Shown here: positions 1-10,360 of the stretch, piece by piece | Numbering within the stretch: the first letter of the stretch is position 1 | Layout of the letters: the number at the start of each line of letters is the position of its first letter | Source: Diabrotica undecimpunctata | Taxonomy: Eukaryota > Arthropoda > Insecta > Coleoptera > Chrysomelidae | DNA: 64,000 nucleotides | NCBI RefSeq assembly: GCF_040954645.1 | Contig: NC_092806.1 | Location: 6,076,001 to 6,140,000, forward strand | Direction: 5' to 3' | Made by a program: the position numbers and the translations under genes | Notes under the pieces: generated by a model | Told to the model about the DNA's origin: nothing | The model's database searches: none | Seen by the model: the letters and a program-made list of their open reading frames with translations, nothing else

Positions 1-895
1 GAACAAATCGTGTCGTTTAAAAGAGAATTGTCTATAAAACAATACATGAAAAACAAACCTTATCCATGGGGAGTAAAACTGTATTTATTAGGTGGTGAAA
101 ATGGATTGATTTACAATTTTCTAATCTATCAAGGTAGTACCACAGAAATAGAACCTTCTTATTTAAAATATGGACAGGGTGCAGCTATCGTATTGCAATT
201 ATCAAAAGTACTTAAACCTAATAAGCATGCATTGTACTGGGACAATTATTTTACGAGCTATACTCTTTTACAAATACTCAACCAAAAATTAATACTTGTT
301 GTTGGTGCTGTAAGGATCAATAGATTTTCTAAACCACCTCTAACTGATGTAAGTAAAAGATTTTCCAAAAAAAAAGAGGATCAACAGAACAAATTATTTC
401 TTCTGATGGAATTGTAGTAACCAGATGGTTAGATAACAAGCCAGTGATAATGGTATCCAACTTCGTTAAGGTTGGTATAGAAGGTGTTGTAAAACATTGG
501 AATAAAAAACAAAATGTTTCATTGACCTGACGTAAGTCGAGCCAAAGTTATACAAAAGTATAATAAGTCCATGGGTGGCATAGATAAAAGAGATGTTTTT
601 ATTGCGTTTTACAGAACAAAAAATCGTTGAAGAAAGTGGAATGTTCGACTAATCATTAATGCAGTTGACATGGATCTGGGTCAGAGTATAAACGAGATAT
701 GCATACTTTAGGAATTTCGCAAAAATATATCATGGAACTTCTACACTTCAGGATTTAAGATCGTGAAGCCCTTATAAAAGTCAACAACTCTTTCAATAAC
801 CGAAAACGGGAAAGACCTTCAAGCGATACATCTAGTACAGCAGTAGCTGCAAAACGCCAAAACATTGAAATTAAACCTCTACAATTTGATAATAT
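1..895 (+). pseudogene. piggyBac-like transposase remnant, 3' part
   Basis: Cut-and-paste transposase of the piggyBac (DDE_Tnp_1_7) family, entering from beyond the left edge. The first frame (to 417) reads through a PWGVKLYLL block and LYWDNYFTSY, which matches the family DNFFTS region holding a catalytic Asp. After a one-base shift in the A-run near 369-376, the frame continues as VVTRWLDNKPVIMVSN. A further shift gives YNKSMGGIDKRD at about 562-597, the family YN..MGGVD signature. A KWNVRLIINAV block follows at about 634. No C-terminal cysteine domain is visible. There are at least three frameshifts and several stops, so it is dead. GAVRINR here is continuous, whereas the second piggyBac copy at 7.5 kb has an intron at that point. 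Confidence 0.85.
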
Positions 896-1476
896 TTTAA
901 GCAAAAATTTTTTTTTGTTTTCTGAAAAAAAAAAAAACGGTACTGAAAGGATTAAGGAAATAATAAATTAATTTAAAATGATATGAATAAAACAAAAATA
1001 TAATAGAAAACTAAGTCAAACGGTTCGTTTTTATTACGAGTAATCAAGAAGCCGGTCAACTTTGGAGCGCTGTAAAATCCAGAAAGTTTAACGAAATTAA
1101 ACACATTTGTAATGAAAATGATTTGATGCAAAACCCTGTATAATATTGCTTTGACATGATTTTATCGTAAAATAACTAGAAACACAGTTAAGGCCAAAAA
1201 TAAAATTTGTTGAAACATTTTTAATTGTTTTTTTTAACTTTTTTATTTTTCATTTTTTAATAAAAAGTAATACGAATAAATTTGTAGACAATTTAATGTT
1301 ATATAAATAATGTCGAATAAAATTTTCTGTAAGTTTGCTAGTTTACGAGATACAGCTCGAAAACGCTTTGCACCCATTTATTTCAAGAGGGTGAGTATTT
1401 AAGAACCCAACCAACTTTGGAGCTCGTAAAATCCAGAAAAATTATTAAAATTAAACAAATTTACGGAAAAATACTA
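896..1476. other. AT-rich flank without a gene, carries a direct repeat
   Basis: No coding signal seen. The stretch has A/T runs and two copies of a direct repeat (1057-1109 and 1412-1462), ending at the TA where the Tc1-like element is inserted. Confidence 0.6.
1057..1462. repeat. Direct repeat pair about 355 bp apart
   Basis: Copies at 1057-1109 and 1412-1462 share CAACTTTGGAGC, GTAAAATCCAGAAA and an ATTAAACA..TTT stretch, with small indels. The family is not recognised. The pair could be edges of an old tandem repeat or duplicated ends of one inserted element. Confidence 0.6.
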
Positions 1477-3079
1477 CACTCGCGATTAGAAAATCCGGGT
1501 CATCTTGAAAATTTCAAGTTTCTTAAATATTTCTGCCTCTGGTGCAGTAATAACCTTTTTTTTGGCTAATGTATTTTTTATTTGTCATCAATGTTTGTTT
1601 TGAAAGAAAAAAATGGTTTTTTATTGTTTTTATTGAAAAAAAAACAGAAAACAAATCAAATTGTTGATAAAACAGACATACGAAAAAAAAAAAATGGAAA
1701 ATGCAGAACGTGGTAAAAAATCAGTGAAATTTCAATGACCAATATCGTGTATTGCCTCCCCTTGCTCTAATAACCTCTTGCAAACGACGGGGCATACTCT
1801 CAATTTTTCTCCGGATTACATGTTGTGGTATGTTATTCCACTCTTTCACTAACAGATCCTTAAGCTCCTGTGTGTTGTTAGGAGGAGGTGTATGGGTTTG
1901 AATACGTTTTTTCAAATCGTCCCAGAGATGTTCGATGGGATTCAGGTTCGGAGACCTAGCTGGCCAGGGTACCCTCGTAATTCCAACTTCTTCCAAGTAT
2001 TACATACTGATCCTGGAAACGTGCGGTCGCACGTTGTCCTGCATAAAAACGGCGTTTTCTCCAAGCCCTGCCATGTTGGGCATAACATGTTCTTCCGGAA
2101 TCTCCATAATGTACCTTCGTGCAGTTAGGGACCCATTTTCGATGAAGGGTAATTCTGTGTGGAAGTCGGAAGATATACATCCCCAAGCCATGACCGAGCC
2201 TCCACCAAACGGCATTCTTGGAGCAATGCAAGCTTGTGAAAATCGTTCACCGGTTCTCCTCCAAACTCTTACGCGTCCATTGGACCCAGTTAGGCAGAAA
2301 CGGGATTCATCTGATAATAACACTTTGCTACAGTCGTTAATTCCCCAATGCGCATATTGTCGAGCAAAAGCTAGTCGTGCAAATCGAGGCACCCGGCGAA
2401 GTGGCGGTCCTCTAGCCATTACCCGAGAAGAAACTCAAGAAGAACGAAGTCTTCTTCTGACTGTTGCAACACTAAAATTGCGATTTCGTACTTCTAGACG
2501 ATTTTGATGCATAAACGCAGTTGAGGTCCGGTTTCGTAAAGCCTGAAACACAAGGAAACGGTCATCTAGTGCCTTGATCGTTGTTCTTCGTCCAGAGCCA
2601 GGTTGCCTGGTTAGCAAACTTGCCTCCTGAAAGCGTTGAATCACTCGTTGAACCGTAGAAAGACTTACGCCAACAGTTTTTGCGACTTTCCGTTGAGTGT
2701 GACCGTCTTCCACAAGTGCAACAATTTGTGCCGTTTCAACAACAGTCAAAGGCATTTTTGTCAAAAAATAAACACTAATAATGGCACTAATAAACACCAA
2801 TGGTGGCAATAATAAACGTTTGTCCGTTGCATTTGAACAGAAAGTCGAATTACAAACAAAACATTTAAAACAAGCGGAGTACAGGTAGCGTTCATTTTGG
2901 GAAGTGTGCACTTTACCGCGAAATCGGCACTATTGGAATTCTTTGTTACAAAGGAAACCGCAACAATTCTCAGAAACATGCATTAGTTTGTATTTGTGTT
3001 ATTATTATTTACGATAAAGCTCGTTAAAAATGAAATATCGGTGATTTTCAAGGTGACCCGGATTTTGTGATCGCGAGTG
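1477..3079 (-). mobile_element. Tc1-like DNA transposon, full length
   Basis: A 1603-bp element with matching ends. The left end starts CACTCGCGAT at 1477 and the right end finishes ATCGCGAGTG at 3079. The first 36 bases of the two inverted ends differ at three positions, and both share AAAATCCGGGTCA. Each end abuts a TA dinucleotide (1475-1476 and 3080-3081), the duplication expected of IS630-Tc1-mariner elements. The single gene is on the minus strand (1721-2755) and is interrupted by two in-frame stops only. The near-identical ends and single open frame suggest a fairly young copy that could still be moved by a transposase supplied from elsewhere. Confidence 0.93.
1721..2755 (-). pseudogene. 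Tc1-family transposase with two in-frame stops
   Basis: DD34E transposase of 345 codons, the usual length for the family. The start is ATG at 2755 (MPLTVVETAQ). The N-terminal half is a helix-turn-helix DNA-binding region (GHTQRKVAKTVGVSLSTVQR). The catalytic residues are present in order: LLSDESRF, then FMQDN, then SPNLNPIEHLW, with 34 positions between the second Asp and the Glu. The whole gene lies in one frame, with no indels. It is broken by TGA at 2432-2434, before the catalytic domain, and TAA at 1997-1999, between the second Asp and the Glu. An upstream open stretch to 2911 is in frame but lies outside the family's normal start. Confidence 0.92.
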
Positions 3080-3081
3080 TA

Positions 3082-4317
3082 TATGATATTACTTTAAGAA
3101 GCAGCATTAGTGCAATGTGACCCTATAAGTCTCGATGAAGACTTGGGAGAGAAAGTCGAAAGCTCGGTATACTAAAATGCAATGTTTAATCAGGTAAGTT
3201 TGATACTAATTTGTTTATAATATTAATTTTAGTTTTAGGTCTAATTGTATTATACTTTAATATGCAAAATAATGTTTATCCAAGTGCTGGTCGTAAATAA
3301 TATAGTGTGTATCACAAATATTCAATCTACTTAAAACCTAATCAATTTTGCTAGCTTACACTGTGTCAGCGTTTTAAAATAATTTATAGGATATGATTGT
3401 TGGATAAATATTAAAAGTAGAATAAGGAAGTGGATCGTGTGAAGGGAAGGTTGGAGGCTATCTCCATGGAAGGACGAAGGGGAGGGGCCGTATGCTATAT
3501 AAACGTCTGCTCGCAAGAATTGTGTCGAAGGGAGTACGAAGAATAATATCTCTGTGACGAAAATCTCTGAAACAAGTCAATGGTTTGTTAAAGATTATAT
3601 TTATACCAAGTGGCCTATTTGTTTATTTTCTTTACCCAACTATTACCATTTAACTATAATGTACTATTTTTAACTAAACATGTTACAAAATCTTATACAT
3701 TAGAAACGAATTCATATGACATTTGTTTGTAATTTGTTTTTTAATCTAATGCCATTATCATTACATCTTTCATAGATACTCTATTTATTTATACTAGTCA
3801 TAAACTGTTACGTTGTTATTCCTATTTTTTGTATGTAATGTACATGTAATAGTACAATAATATGTAATGTAATGTACAAACTGTTAACTAAAGTACATTC
3901 GTTTACCAAATTCCCATCAGTAAATATGAGCACGTGTTGATATTCGCCGTCTCATTCGTCAAGAGGCTATAAAATATAATTTATTACCGTAAGCGAGACA
4001 GATTCTCATGTTACAGATCCCAACTTGCGAGCATTTTAAATTCAAATTGTATCGTGTTGATTTTTAAGTTAATATATTGTGTTATATTTATGTTATAGTT
4101 ATTGTTAAGTTATTTACTGGTCGTGTTATTTTTTAGAGTTTAGTTTAATTGTGATATAATGATTAAATTTCAAGAAATTCTTACACTAACAGTTTCAAAG
4201 GAAATATTTTTAAAAATCATATGATACATAGGTGGTACATCAGTACGACCCTGTTTGGCTTACACGTGGTTCTATTTGTAGAATGAATACGGTATAAACT
4301 ACTAACAAACAGATTAA
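3082..4317. other. Intergenic AT-rich stretch
   Basis: No coding similarity seen on either strand. A TATATAAA box lies at 3496-3503 in a locally G-rich segment (3420-3530), which could be the promoter part of an unrecognised element. A second region (3900-4030) has GGCTATAAAA near 3965. Neither is followed by a recognisable gene. Confidence 0.5.
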
Positions 4318-4825
4318 CAACTAAGTTAGATAATTACCAGCCAAGAGAGCAAGCCGGTTTTAGAAAAGGATTCAGTACAAGCGACCATCTGCTTACGATA
4401 AAAATATTAATTTAAAAGGCCAACGAATAACAAATCCCAATGTATATGGCATTTGTAGACTTTGAGAAAGCATTCGATAAGGTGGAACATTGGGCAGTAA
4501 AGAAGTCTTTACAAAATGGGAGAATAGACTATAGATATACGGACTTAATTTCCAATATATATGATCAAGCAACAACATTCATCAAAATAGTTGAACAAAC
4601 GGAGCCCATTAAGATACGGCGAGGAGTCAAACAGGGTGACACTATATCACCCAAACTATTCAATCAAGCTTTGGAAGACGTTATGAGGAAATTACAATGG
4701 GAAAAACGCGGTATTAACATGAATGGCCAATACTTAAATCACTTGAGATAGGCAGACGATATTGTATTAATAACAGATAAAGGGCAATAATTACAAAATA
4801 TGATGGATGAATATAACAAATAAAG
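4318..4825 (+). pseudogene. RTE-type LINE reverse-transcriptase fragment (family D-like)
   Basis: Part of a non-LTR retrotransposon RT. Motifs in order: [10 protein letters not shown] (about 4340), FVDFEKAFDKVEHW with the first catalytic Asp (about 4455), RRGVKQGDTISPKLF (about 4617), then an ADDIVLITD active-site stretch at about 4753 whose first position is a stop (TAG, read as *ADD). The middle frame is open from 4440 to 4751. The endonuclease is missing at the 5' side and the element stops just after the catalytic box, so it is truncated at both ends. The sequence running on from it is A-rich. Confidence 0.85.
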
Positions 4826-5660
4826 AAAATAAAAATAAATATAATATTTCTCCCTTTTATTAGTATCTGCAATTACTTACTAATTGGCAAAACTGTCACT
4901 ACTTTGACATAAACGTTTTGTTAACTGCTAGAAAAAGTAAAATTGTGAAAAGCACTTTTTTTTGGTCTAAGGAAGTTAGTACGAAATTTGTTTCATTTAG
5001 AAAAATTAGAGTCTCTTCTTATTTTTTTTACTATCCGTTTTTTTATTACTATTAATGAATCTCGTTATCAAAGTTATGTTCATTATTCTACACACATTTA
5101 CATACCTCAGATCAAGCAAATTCTTTCCATTGTATTTGTTTACTATCCAATTCTTCTTCTTTATTGCCTTCTTTGTGTTGTTTAAATAATGGGTCTATGA
5201 GCTGTGTTTACTGAGTTATATTAAGTTTTATTTATAATTCCGAAGACCGGCTGTCTTATATTTTCTTTAGTGGTCTTCCTGAGAGGTTTAATCGATTGAT
5301 CTTCCATCTCTATTTTTTTTAAATTTTTACTACTCTGTCTTCGGCATTCTCGTAAAACTTTGATTTAAATTCTTTCTTCGCTTTATTCACAATCTCTTTA
5401 AATTTTTATCTAATATATTCGTTTCTTACTTTCGTCTAGTTTTCCGTACTATGGGTCTTGTGTCTTGATCTCAGCTGGTTTTAGAGCCTGTTTAGTTTTC
5501 AGCTAGTAGGTAGGTATTGATCAAATGTAGGTTTTATAAACTATTGTCTCCTTTTTCTATCCTAGACTCTTGTTTCTCCACACTATGTCTTTAAATCTAT
5601 CTTTAGTGGTACTCCCCTCGCTCGTGACGTACCAGTAGGTATCTTATTCTCCAGAAATAC
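4826..5660. other. Intergenic stretch, possible LINE debris
   Basis: No motif that I can assign with confidence. The minus strand at 5240-5560 reads like lysine-rich linker sequence of a LINE (KAKKEFKSKFYENAEDR), but there is no diagnostic box. Confidence 0.4.
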
Positions 5661-5668
5661 GAGAGCCG

Positions 5669-7050
5669 TCAAACGGCACTAAAGTTATCGCGTGTGTTTA
5701 AGCTGTTAGAGAGTTTTTCAATTTCGATGGCTTCACGGATCAATTTTGATTCTAAGGATCGGATAGGTGCGATAGTTTTTGCTTTTTCGAAATCTATTTT
5801 TTGACCTGTCTGAATATGATATTGAGCTAGGGTTGAAGTATATAGAATGTTGTAAATACGGTTGTGGATTCGTCGGTTTGTATTTCCAAAGTATGTTCGT
5901 GGGCAACAAGAACAAGGTATCTCGTAGACACCTTGGTCTTCATTGGGGATTTGGTCGCTTATAAATCTGACGAAATTGGACAACTTGGAGTAAGTAATGA
6001 AAATGGCTTTGATATTTAGAGCGTTAAGAGTTGTATTGATTTTCTCAGTGACACCTTTGATAAAAGGTAGAAAGATTTTGGGTTGATCATGTGGCAAGGT
6101 TTTTTTTTTGAATAAAATGGGGTTTAGATATTTTTGAATGTTCCTATTTGAGTTTTACAGTAGCCGTTTTGTAAGAGCTTTTGCCTTATTAAATTGATAT
6201 CGGATCATCTGTGATTGTCGTCGCTAAGTGTTGTGGAACTGGCAACAAAAGTGTTGATAACTGAATTGAGTTGGGCCTGGTGATGATGTGACTGGGCATT
6301 GAGATAACGATTTGTATGGATGGATTTTCGGTACACTACATGGGAAAAACTGTGAGGTGGGTGTTTCTGAATAATTACATTAAATAATGGTAAAGACGCT
6401 TCAGACTCAACTTTTATCGTGGATTGAATACTCCTCCATTCTGATAGGAGAGGAAGAGATCTAATATGTCTTTACCGTGGGGCCAAATGATAAAGGTGTA
6501 ATCAATGTACCATAACCAGCAGGTGGGTTTAAGATTTGATGAGGACAGGGCTGCTTTTGGAAATGTTTCATGTAGATATCAGCTATTACGGGAGAGGGGG
6601 ATCCCATTTAGGCAACTTTGATGTGACAATAGAAATGATTTTGGCATAAAAAGTATGTATTAGACATTCAGTGTTTTATAAGAGATAAGTGTCTTAAGGA
6701 TTTTGATGTTTAGAGTCCAAGATGAAAGTGGTTTTATCAATACCAATGTTGGTAAACAAAGAAACAATGTCAAAACTAACTAGTATATCTGAGGGTGAAA
6801 TATAGAAATGTTTTTTAGAAGATCAATGAAATGAAAAGAATTTCTGATAAAGGACAAGGCGTTTTAGTCTAATGGTTATAAGGATAAGGCAAGATGTTTT
6901 GCCAATTTCTGAGCGAAGCAGTTGTATGCACTAACGATTGATCTTAGGGGGACATTGGGCTTATGGATTTTTGACAGGCCGTATATCCTTGAAATTCGGG
7001 ATGATTTTTCACTGGGTATACGAAGAATTTTCTTCCTACCGCATGATCTC
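5669..7050 (-). pseudogene. Penelope-like element: reverse transcriptase plus GIY-YIG endonuclease, degenerate
   Basis: Reading on the minus strand from about 7050: RIYGLSKIHKP, then SFDIVSLFTNI with the first catalytic Asp, then WDPPLP/MGSPSPVIADIYMKHF (about 6600), then WYIDYTFIIWPHG (about 6510; the family YVDD box mutated to YIDY), then VYRKSIHTNRYLN and SHHHQAQL. The last part is open from 6097 to 5669 and contains GVYEIPCSCC..YFGNTNRR, the GIY-YIG nuclease core (GIY as GVY, YIG as YFG). This order, RT then GIY-YIG, is diagnostic of Penelope-like elements. At least three frameshifts and a mutated RT active site make it non-functional. It is a different lineage from the second copy at 12.6 kb. 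Confidence 0.9.
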
Positions 7051-7077
7051 TTTTAGTAGGATACTTAATATTTGACC

Positions 7078-7119
7078 ATAGCTCCGAAGATGGCTTTATA
7101 AGCCGAAAGTGCTCAGCTA
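7078..7119 (+). ncRNA. Hammerhead-ribozyme-like motif, degenerate
   Basis: The plus strand folds as a minimal type-I hammerhead. Stem I is TAGCT (7079-7083) pairing with AGCTA (7115-7119). Core box 1 is CCGAAGA (7084-7090), against consensus CUGANGA. Stem II is GGCTT/AAGCC (7092-7096 / 7100-7104) with a TAT loop. Core box 2 is GAAA (7105-7108). A very short stem III (GTGC) is followed by the UC cleavage dinucleotide (7113-7114). Defects: U4 is C, and there is an extra base (7091) before stem II. Penelope-like elements are known to carry such minimal hammerheads in their terminal repeats. Here it lies next to the RT remnant but on the opposite strand, so it may belong to another copy. Confidence 0.45.
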
Positions 7120-7500
7120 GAAATTAAAATCTTTTACACACTTTAAAAATACTTCCCTTCTCTATTTTTTGATTTATATTTAGTTTTGCTTTTGTTGTTA
7201 ATGCACCATCCTTTCCTAGTTTGGTTATTGTTACATTTAACAATAGACACATTAATATTTATACATATTAATAAATAGGCTGGTAATGTTAAAACTGACT
7301 AGCATGTAATTGGGATTGTAATCTATTTCTGCTAGTTTTTGCATAAAATTCTTCAGCGTTCTTAACAAAAGCATTAATGTGCTAATGGTTATATTATATC
7401 TAGAAAGAACTTAGATAGTTTGAATAATTTTCTGGAAGCTACTGTAAATTGGTCTAAGGGTTACCTACGTTGTCTTTGTATATTTTTGGGACTTCATATT
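7120..7500. other. Intergenic stretch
   Basis: AT-rich with no coding signal that I recognise, between the Penelope-like remnant and the second piggyBac-like element. Confidence 0.5.
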
Positions 7501-8882
7501 CTCAAGACGGTCTTGTCGGTTTACGTCGTTTACGTATAAAAAATATCTCCTACAATATAAAATTTTCTTATCTTTTTGTGAGTAGGAAGACCTGTTGTTA
7601 TATTATTTATCTTTTGTGTGTTAGATGCATCATATAAATCGTAACCATAAGAACAAAATCAACCTGGAAAAATTGTCTGATGAACAATCATTCGAATTTA
7701 TTGACTCCCTTGAAACCGACGATAGCATTTATAGTACCGATGATAGTATTGTGGATTTCGACTATGTTGATGATAGTATTGAGCCTGAGAAGCCTTACGG
7801 CCTCTCCGAGGTATAAAAGGCTAAATCACAAGTTAATAACGAATGCATTAAGAAATGCTTGAAGCTGAGACAACTGATGCATTTATAAATGATATAAATT
7901 TGTCACAGGATATTAGCAAAGCTGATCAACCAGCAACTTCTTCAATATTAATTTTGGATGATGTAGCGACCGAAACATTTAAAGTAAAACAACCATTTAC
8001 ATCCATTTCTACAAATGCATGTGTTAAACCAACCAAAATAGCTCAATCATCATTGAGAACTCTTAAAGGTACTGGACCATTAATTCAACTTAATGATGGT
8101 GACTTTACTGGAGAATGTACTACTAGAAAACATATTTATACGTTAGGTAGATTGCCTTTTTTATTACAGCTCTAAATACAATATAAAAAAACTCGAAAGA
8201 GCTTTTCAAATTGACGTGGCGTAATCGCTCAATGCGTTTACATGTAAATGAGGTGGCTTTTCGTGGCGATTCATCTCTTCCTAGGACAGTCAAACAGCTG
8301 CAATAAGACATTACAATGATGTATGATATATGATATTTATGATGTATGATATTTATTGCCATTCCCAAGAAGTATTTACCCTCTTAAGATGAATCACAAT
8401 GAAAGAAGAAAGGTGAACCAGGATATGATTCATTATTTTGGATACGCTAGCTAACAAACTGAATGACAGGTTCAATTTCATCCCCACAACGGCTAGACTT
8501 TGTGTTGCTGAACAGATATGCTCTACAAAAACACCATTTGCGTCAGTATATGCCAAATAAAACGCACAAATGGGGTGTGAAATTGTTTGTTATATGTAAT
8601 TCACATGGTTTTGCCTATCATTTCGAAATTTACAATGGTGCCGAAGATAATGTAGTCTTGACTGGTACACTAGACCTAGGAGCAATATCAAATGTTTTAG
8701 TTCGTTTATCACAATTGATTCCTTATTTTGTGCATCACATCTTGTATTTTGAAAACTTTTATACTTCGCTTTCCTTTTGGTATATTTAAGTGCAAGGGGA
8801 ATTTATAGGTTAGGCACAGGGTTAATTAGAATATTTAAAGGGCCAATATATCTAATATCTCAATCAACGGGCACAGTAAGAG

Positions 8883-8946
8883 GTAATTAAATTTTTCTTA
8901 GTTTCTATTATTCAAAATTATACATGTTTTAATTTTTTATTTGTAG
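8883..8946 (+). other. Predicted 64-bp spliceosomal intron in the piggyBac-like transposase
   Basis: Donor GTAATT after ACAGTAAGAG; acceptor TTTATTTGTAG before CTAATCG, preceded by a T-rich tract. Removing 8883-8946 joins GTA AGA G to CT AAT CGT, restoring G-T-V-R-A-N-R-I-P, a conserved piggyBac stretch. The segment has an in-frame stop if retained. The equivalent place in the other copy (about 310-325) has no interruption. 64 bp is a common insect intron size. Predicted from sequence only. Confidence 0.7.
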
Positions 8947-9234
8947 CTAATCGTATACCAGCGTGTAAACTGTCGACTGATAGTGAAGTAAATAAAAAAT
9001 GAAGAGGGTTTTCCATATAATACACGACCTTAAGTTATGAGATCGACGTTAGCACTGTATTATGGAAGGATAACATATGTGTCCGCCTGGCATCGACATA
9101 TGTTGGCATTGAACCTTTCATAAGAACCACTCCAAATCAACAAAACGCAAAAGTACCTCGGTATGACAAGAAGCAGAAGAAACACATCGAAGTTAATTGT
9201 CCACAAATCATACATGAATATAATGCTCACATGG

Positions 9235-9472
9235 ATAATTAAAACAAGAAAATTGGAATATCTCGGACATATTACACGTGGAGAAAAATACACCTTGAAC
9301 CAACGGATTATGCAGGGAAAGATCCAAGGAAAGAGACTAGGGAGGCCGCAACCTGAGAGAGTGGTACGGATGTACATCAAATGAACTTTTCAGAGCAGCC
9401 GTGTCAGAAGTCTGAATAGCTATGATGATTGCTTACCTCCGCCGCGGAGATGGCACTTGAAGAAGAAGAAGA
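9235..9472 (+). mobile_element. RTE-type LINE 3' end (family A), inserted in piggyBac
   Basis: A 5'-truncated LINE tail. It reads TRKLEYLGHITRGEKYTLNQ..MQGKIQGKRLGRP, then after a shift VRMYIK/WYGCTSNELFRAA, and ends in the family sequence before a GAAGAAGAAGAAGA tail (about 9459-9472). It interrupts the transposase between EYNAHM and GVDLMD. I could not define a clean target duplication. Confidence 0.8.
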
Positions 9473-9758
9473 TGTGTAGAGTCGATTTGATGGATTGCCT
9501 TATGGGTCGATATCACATTCGAGCTAAAAGCAGAAATATTATGATTCGGATATTCTTTTGTTGACATGGCCGCCACAAACGCATTCATACTATATAAACG
9601 TATGTGCCGAAAAGGCAAATAATTTCAGTGACTGTTGCGAAGAGGAGAGCTTCTATCTCTTCCAGAATTCCGTGAAGAGATAGCATCTGGCCTTGTTTCT
9701 TTCAAGAAAAAACGAAATGTAGGTCGACCATCGTTAGCTCGAACCTGGTTTTTCTAGT

Positions 9759-10058
9759 CATCATCATCATCATATAACGGGGGTCCTACGGCGATTGCCG
9801 CTTCCCGCATTTCAGCCTCCATCTTTTCCTATCTCTCCAATCTCCCTCTTCTAAGCCTCTAGATTGCATTGTTTTTGTAATTTCTCTTCTCCAGGAATTT
9901 GGTGGTCTTCCCCTTTTCCTTCTTTCTGGCGGAACATACATTAAGGCTTTCTTTGGCCACCGCTCCTCCTCCATTCTCATCACGTGACCATACCATTGTA
10001 ATTGCCTTCCTTGTATTCTATCTGAAAGAGTATCTCTAATTCCTGTACGAGTATCTAC
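9759..10058 (-). mobile_element. RTE-type LINE 3' end, inserted in piggyBac with 12-bp duplication
   Basis: The target duplication GGTTTTTCTAGT is present at 9747-9758 and 10059-10070. On the minus strand the insert reads MMRMEEERWPKKALMYVPPE, KRGRPPNSWRREI and GLEEGDWRDRKRWRL, the basic C-terminus typical of RTE-like LINEs. It ends in an ATG-type tail (CATCATCATCATCAT on plus, 9759-9773). The copy is 5'-truncated to 300 bp. Taking out the insert and one duplication restores the piggyBac frame from LARTWF to the SGVGKRAV segment. Confidence 0.9.
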
Positions 10059-10360
10059 GGTTTTTCTAGTAAAACTAGTTTATCTGGTGTTGGAAAAAGA
10101 GCCGTTCGTCAAGTTACTGATGTATGTTTTGATGGTGAAAACCATTTTTCAGTTTGGGTAAAAAGAAAAGGCAAGAAGAGGTGTAAGTTGTGTAAAAAAT
10201 CTGATACGAAGCTTGTCTGTTTTAAATGTGACCTCCACTTATGCGGTACAGTCAATACAAATTGTTTTTGGGATAAGCATCATCAAAAATAACATATAAT
10301 AAACATCTACCAAAGTAATTTTTTACTCATAAACCGACAAGACCGTCTGTAGACGGTCTT

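Larger units (their letters stand above)
7625..10292 (+). pseudogene. piggyBac-like transposase, intron-containing, broken
   Basis: The acidic N-terminus begins at 7625 (LSDEQSFEFIDSL..). A second open stretch is 7855-8175. The catalytic domain covers QYMPNKTHKWGVKLF..YHFEIYNGAE (about 8548-8644), YFENFYTS (mutated DNFFTS), YLSARGIYRLGT and GTVR/ANRIPACKL. It continues as VLWKDN..LASTYVGIEP and VNCPQIIHEYN (about 9060-9230). After the first LINE come VDLMDCLMGRYHIRAK and NAFILYKRMC, then LPEFREEIASGL. After the second LINE comes the C-terminal cysteine/histidine domain: CKLCKK, CFKCDLHLC, CFWDKHH, stop at 10290-10292. Several stops and frameshifts. GTVR and ANR join cleanly if 8883-8946 is spliced out. 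Confidence 0.88.
7501..10360 (+). mobile_element. piggyBac-like element with two LINEs nested inside
   Basis: Inverted ends: AAGACGGTCTTGTCGGTTTA at 7504-7523 and its complement at 10330-10347 (TAAACCGACAAGACCGTCT). The transposase runs left to right between them (7625-10292). Each end also has a local palindrome; at the right end it is GACCGTCT-GT-AGACGGTC (10341-10358). I do not see the TTAA target duplication typical of piggyBac just outside, so the exact ends are uncertain. Two LINE 3' ends are inserted: one at about 9235-9472 on plus, and one at 9759-10058 on minus with a 12-bp duplication. Confidence 0.8.

Noticed and set aside
3496..3503. TATATAAA as a gene promoter
   Set aside because: No recognisable transcript or gene follows; such boxes are frequent by chance in AT-rich DNA.
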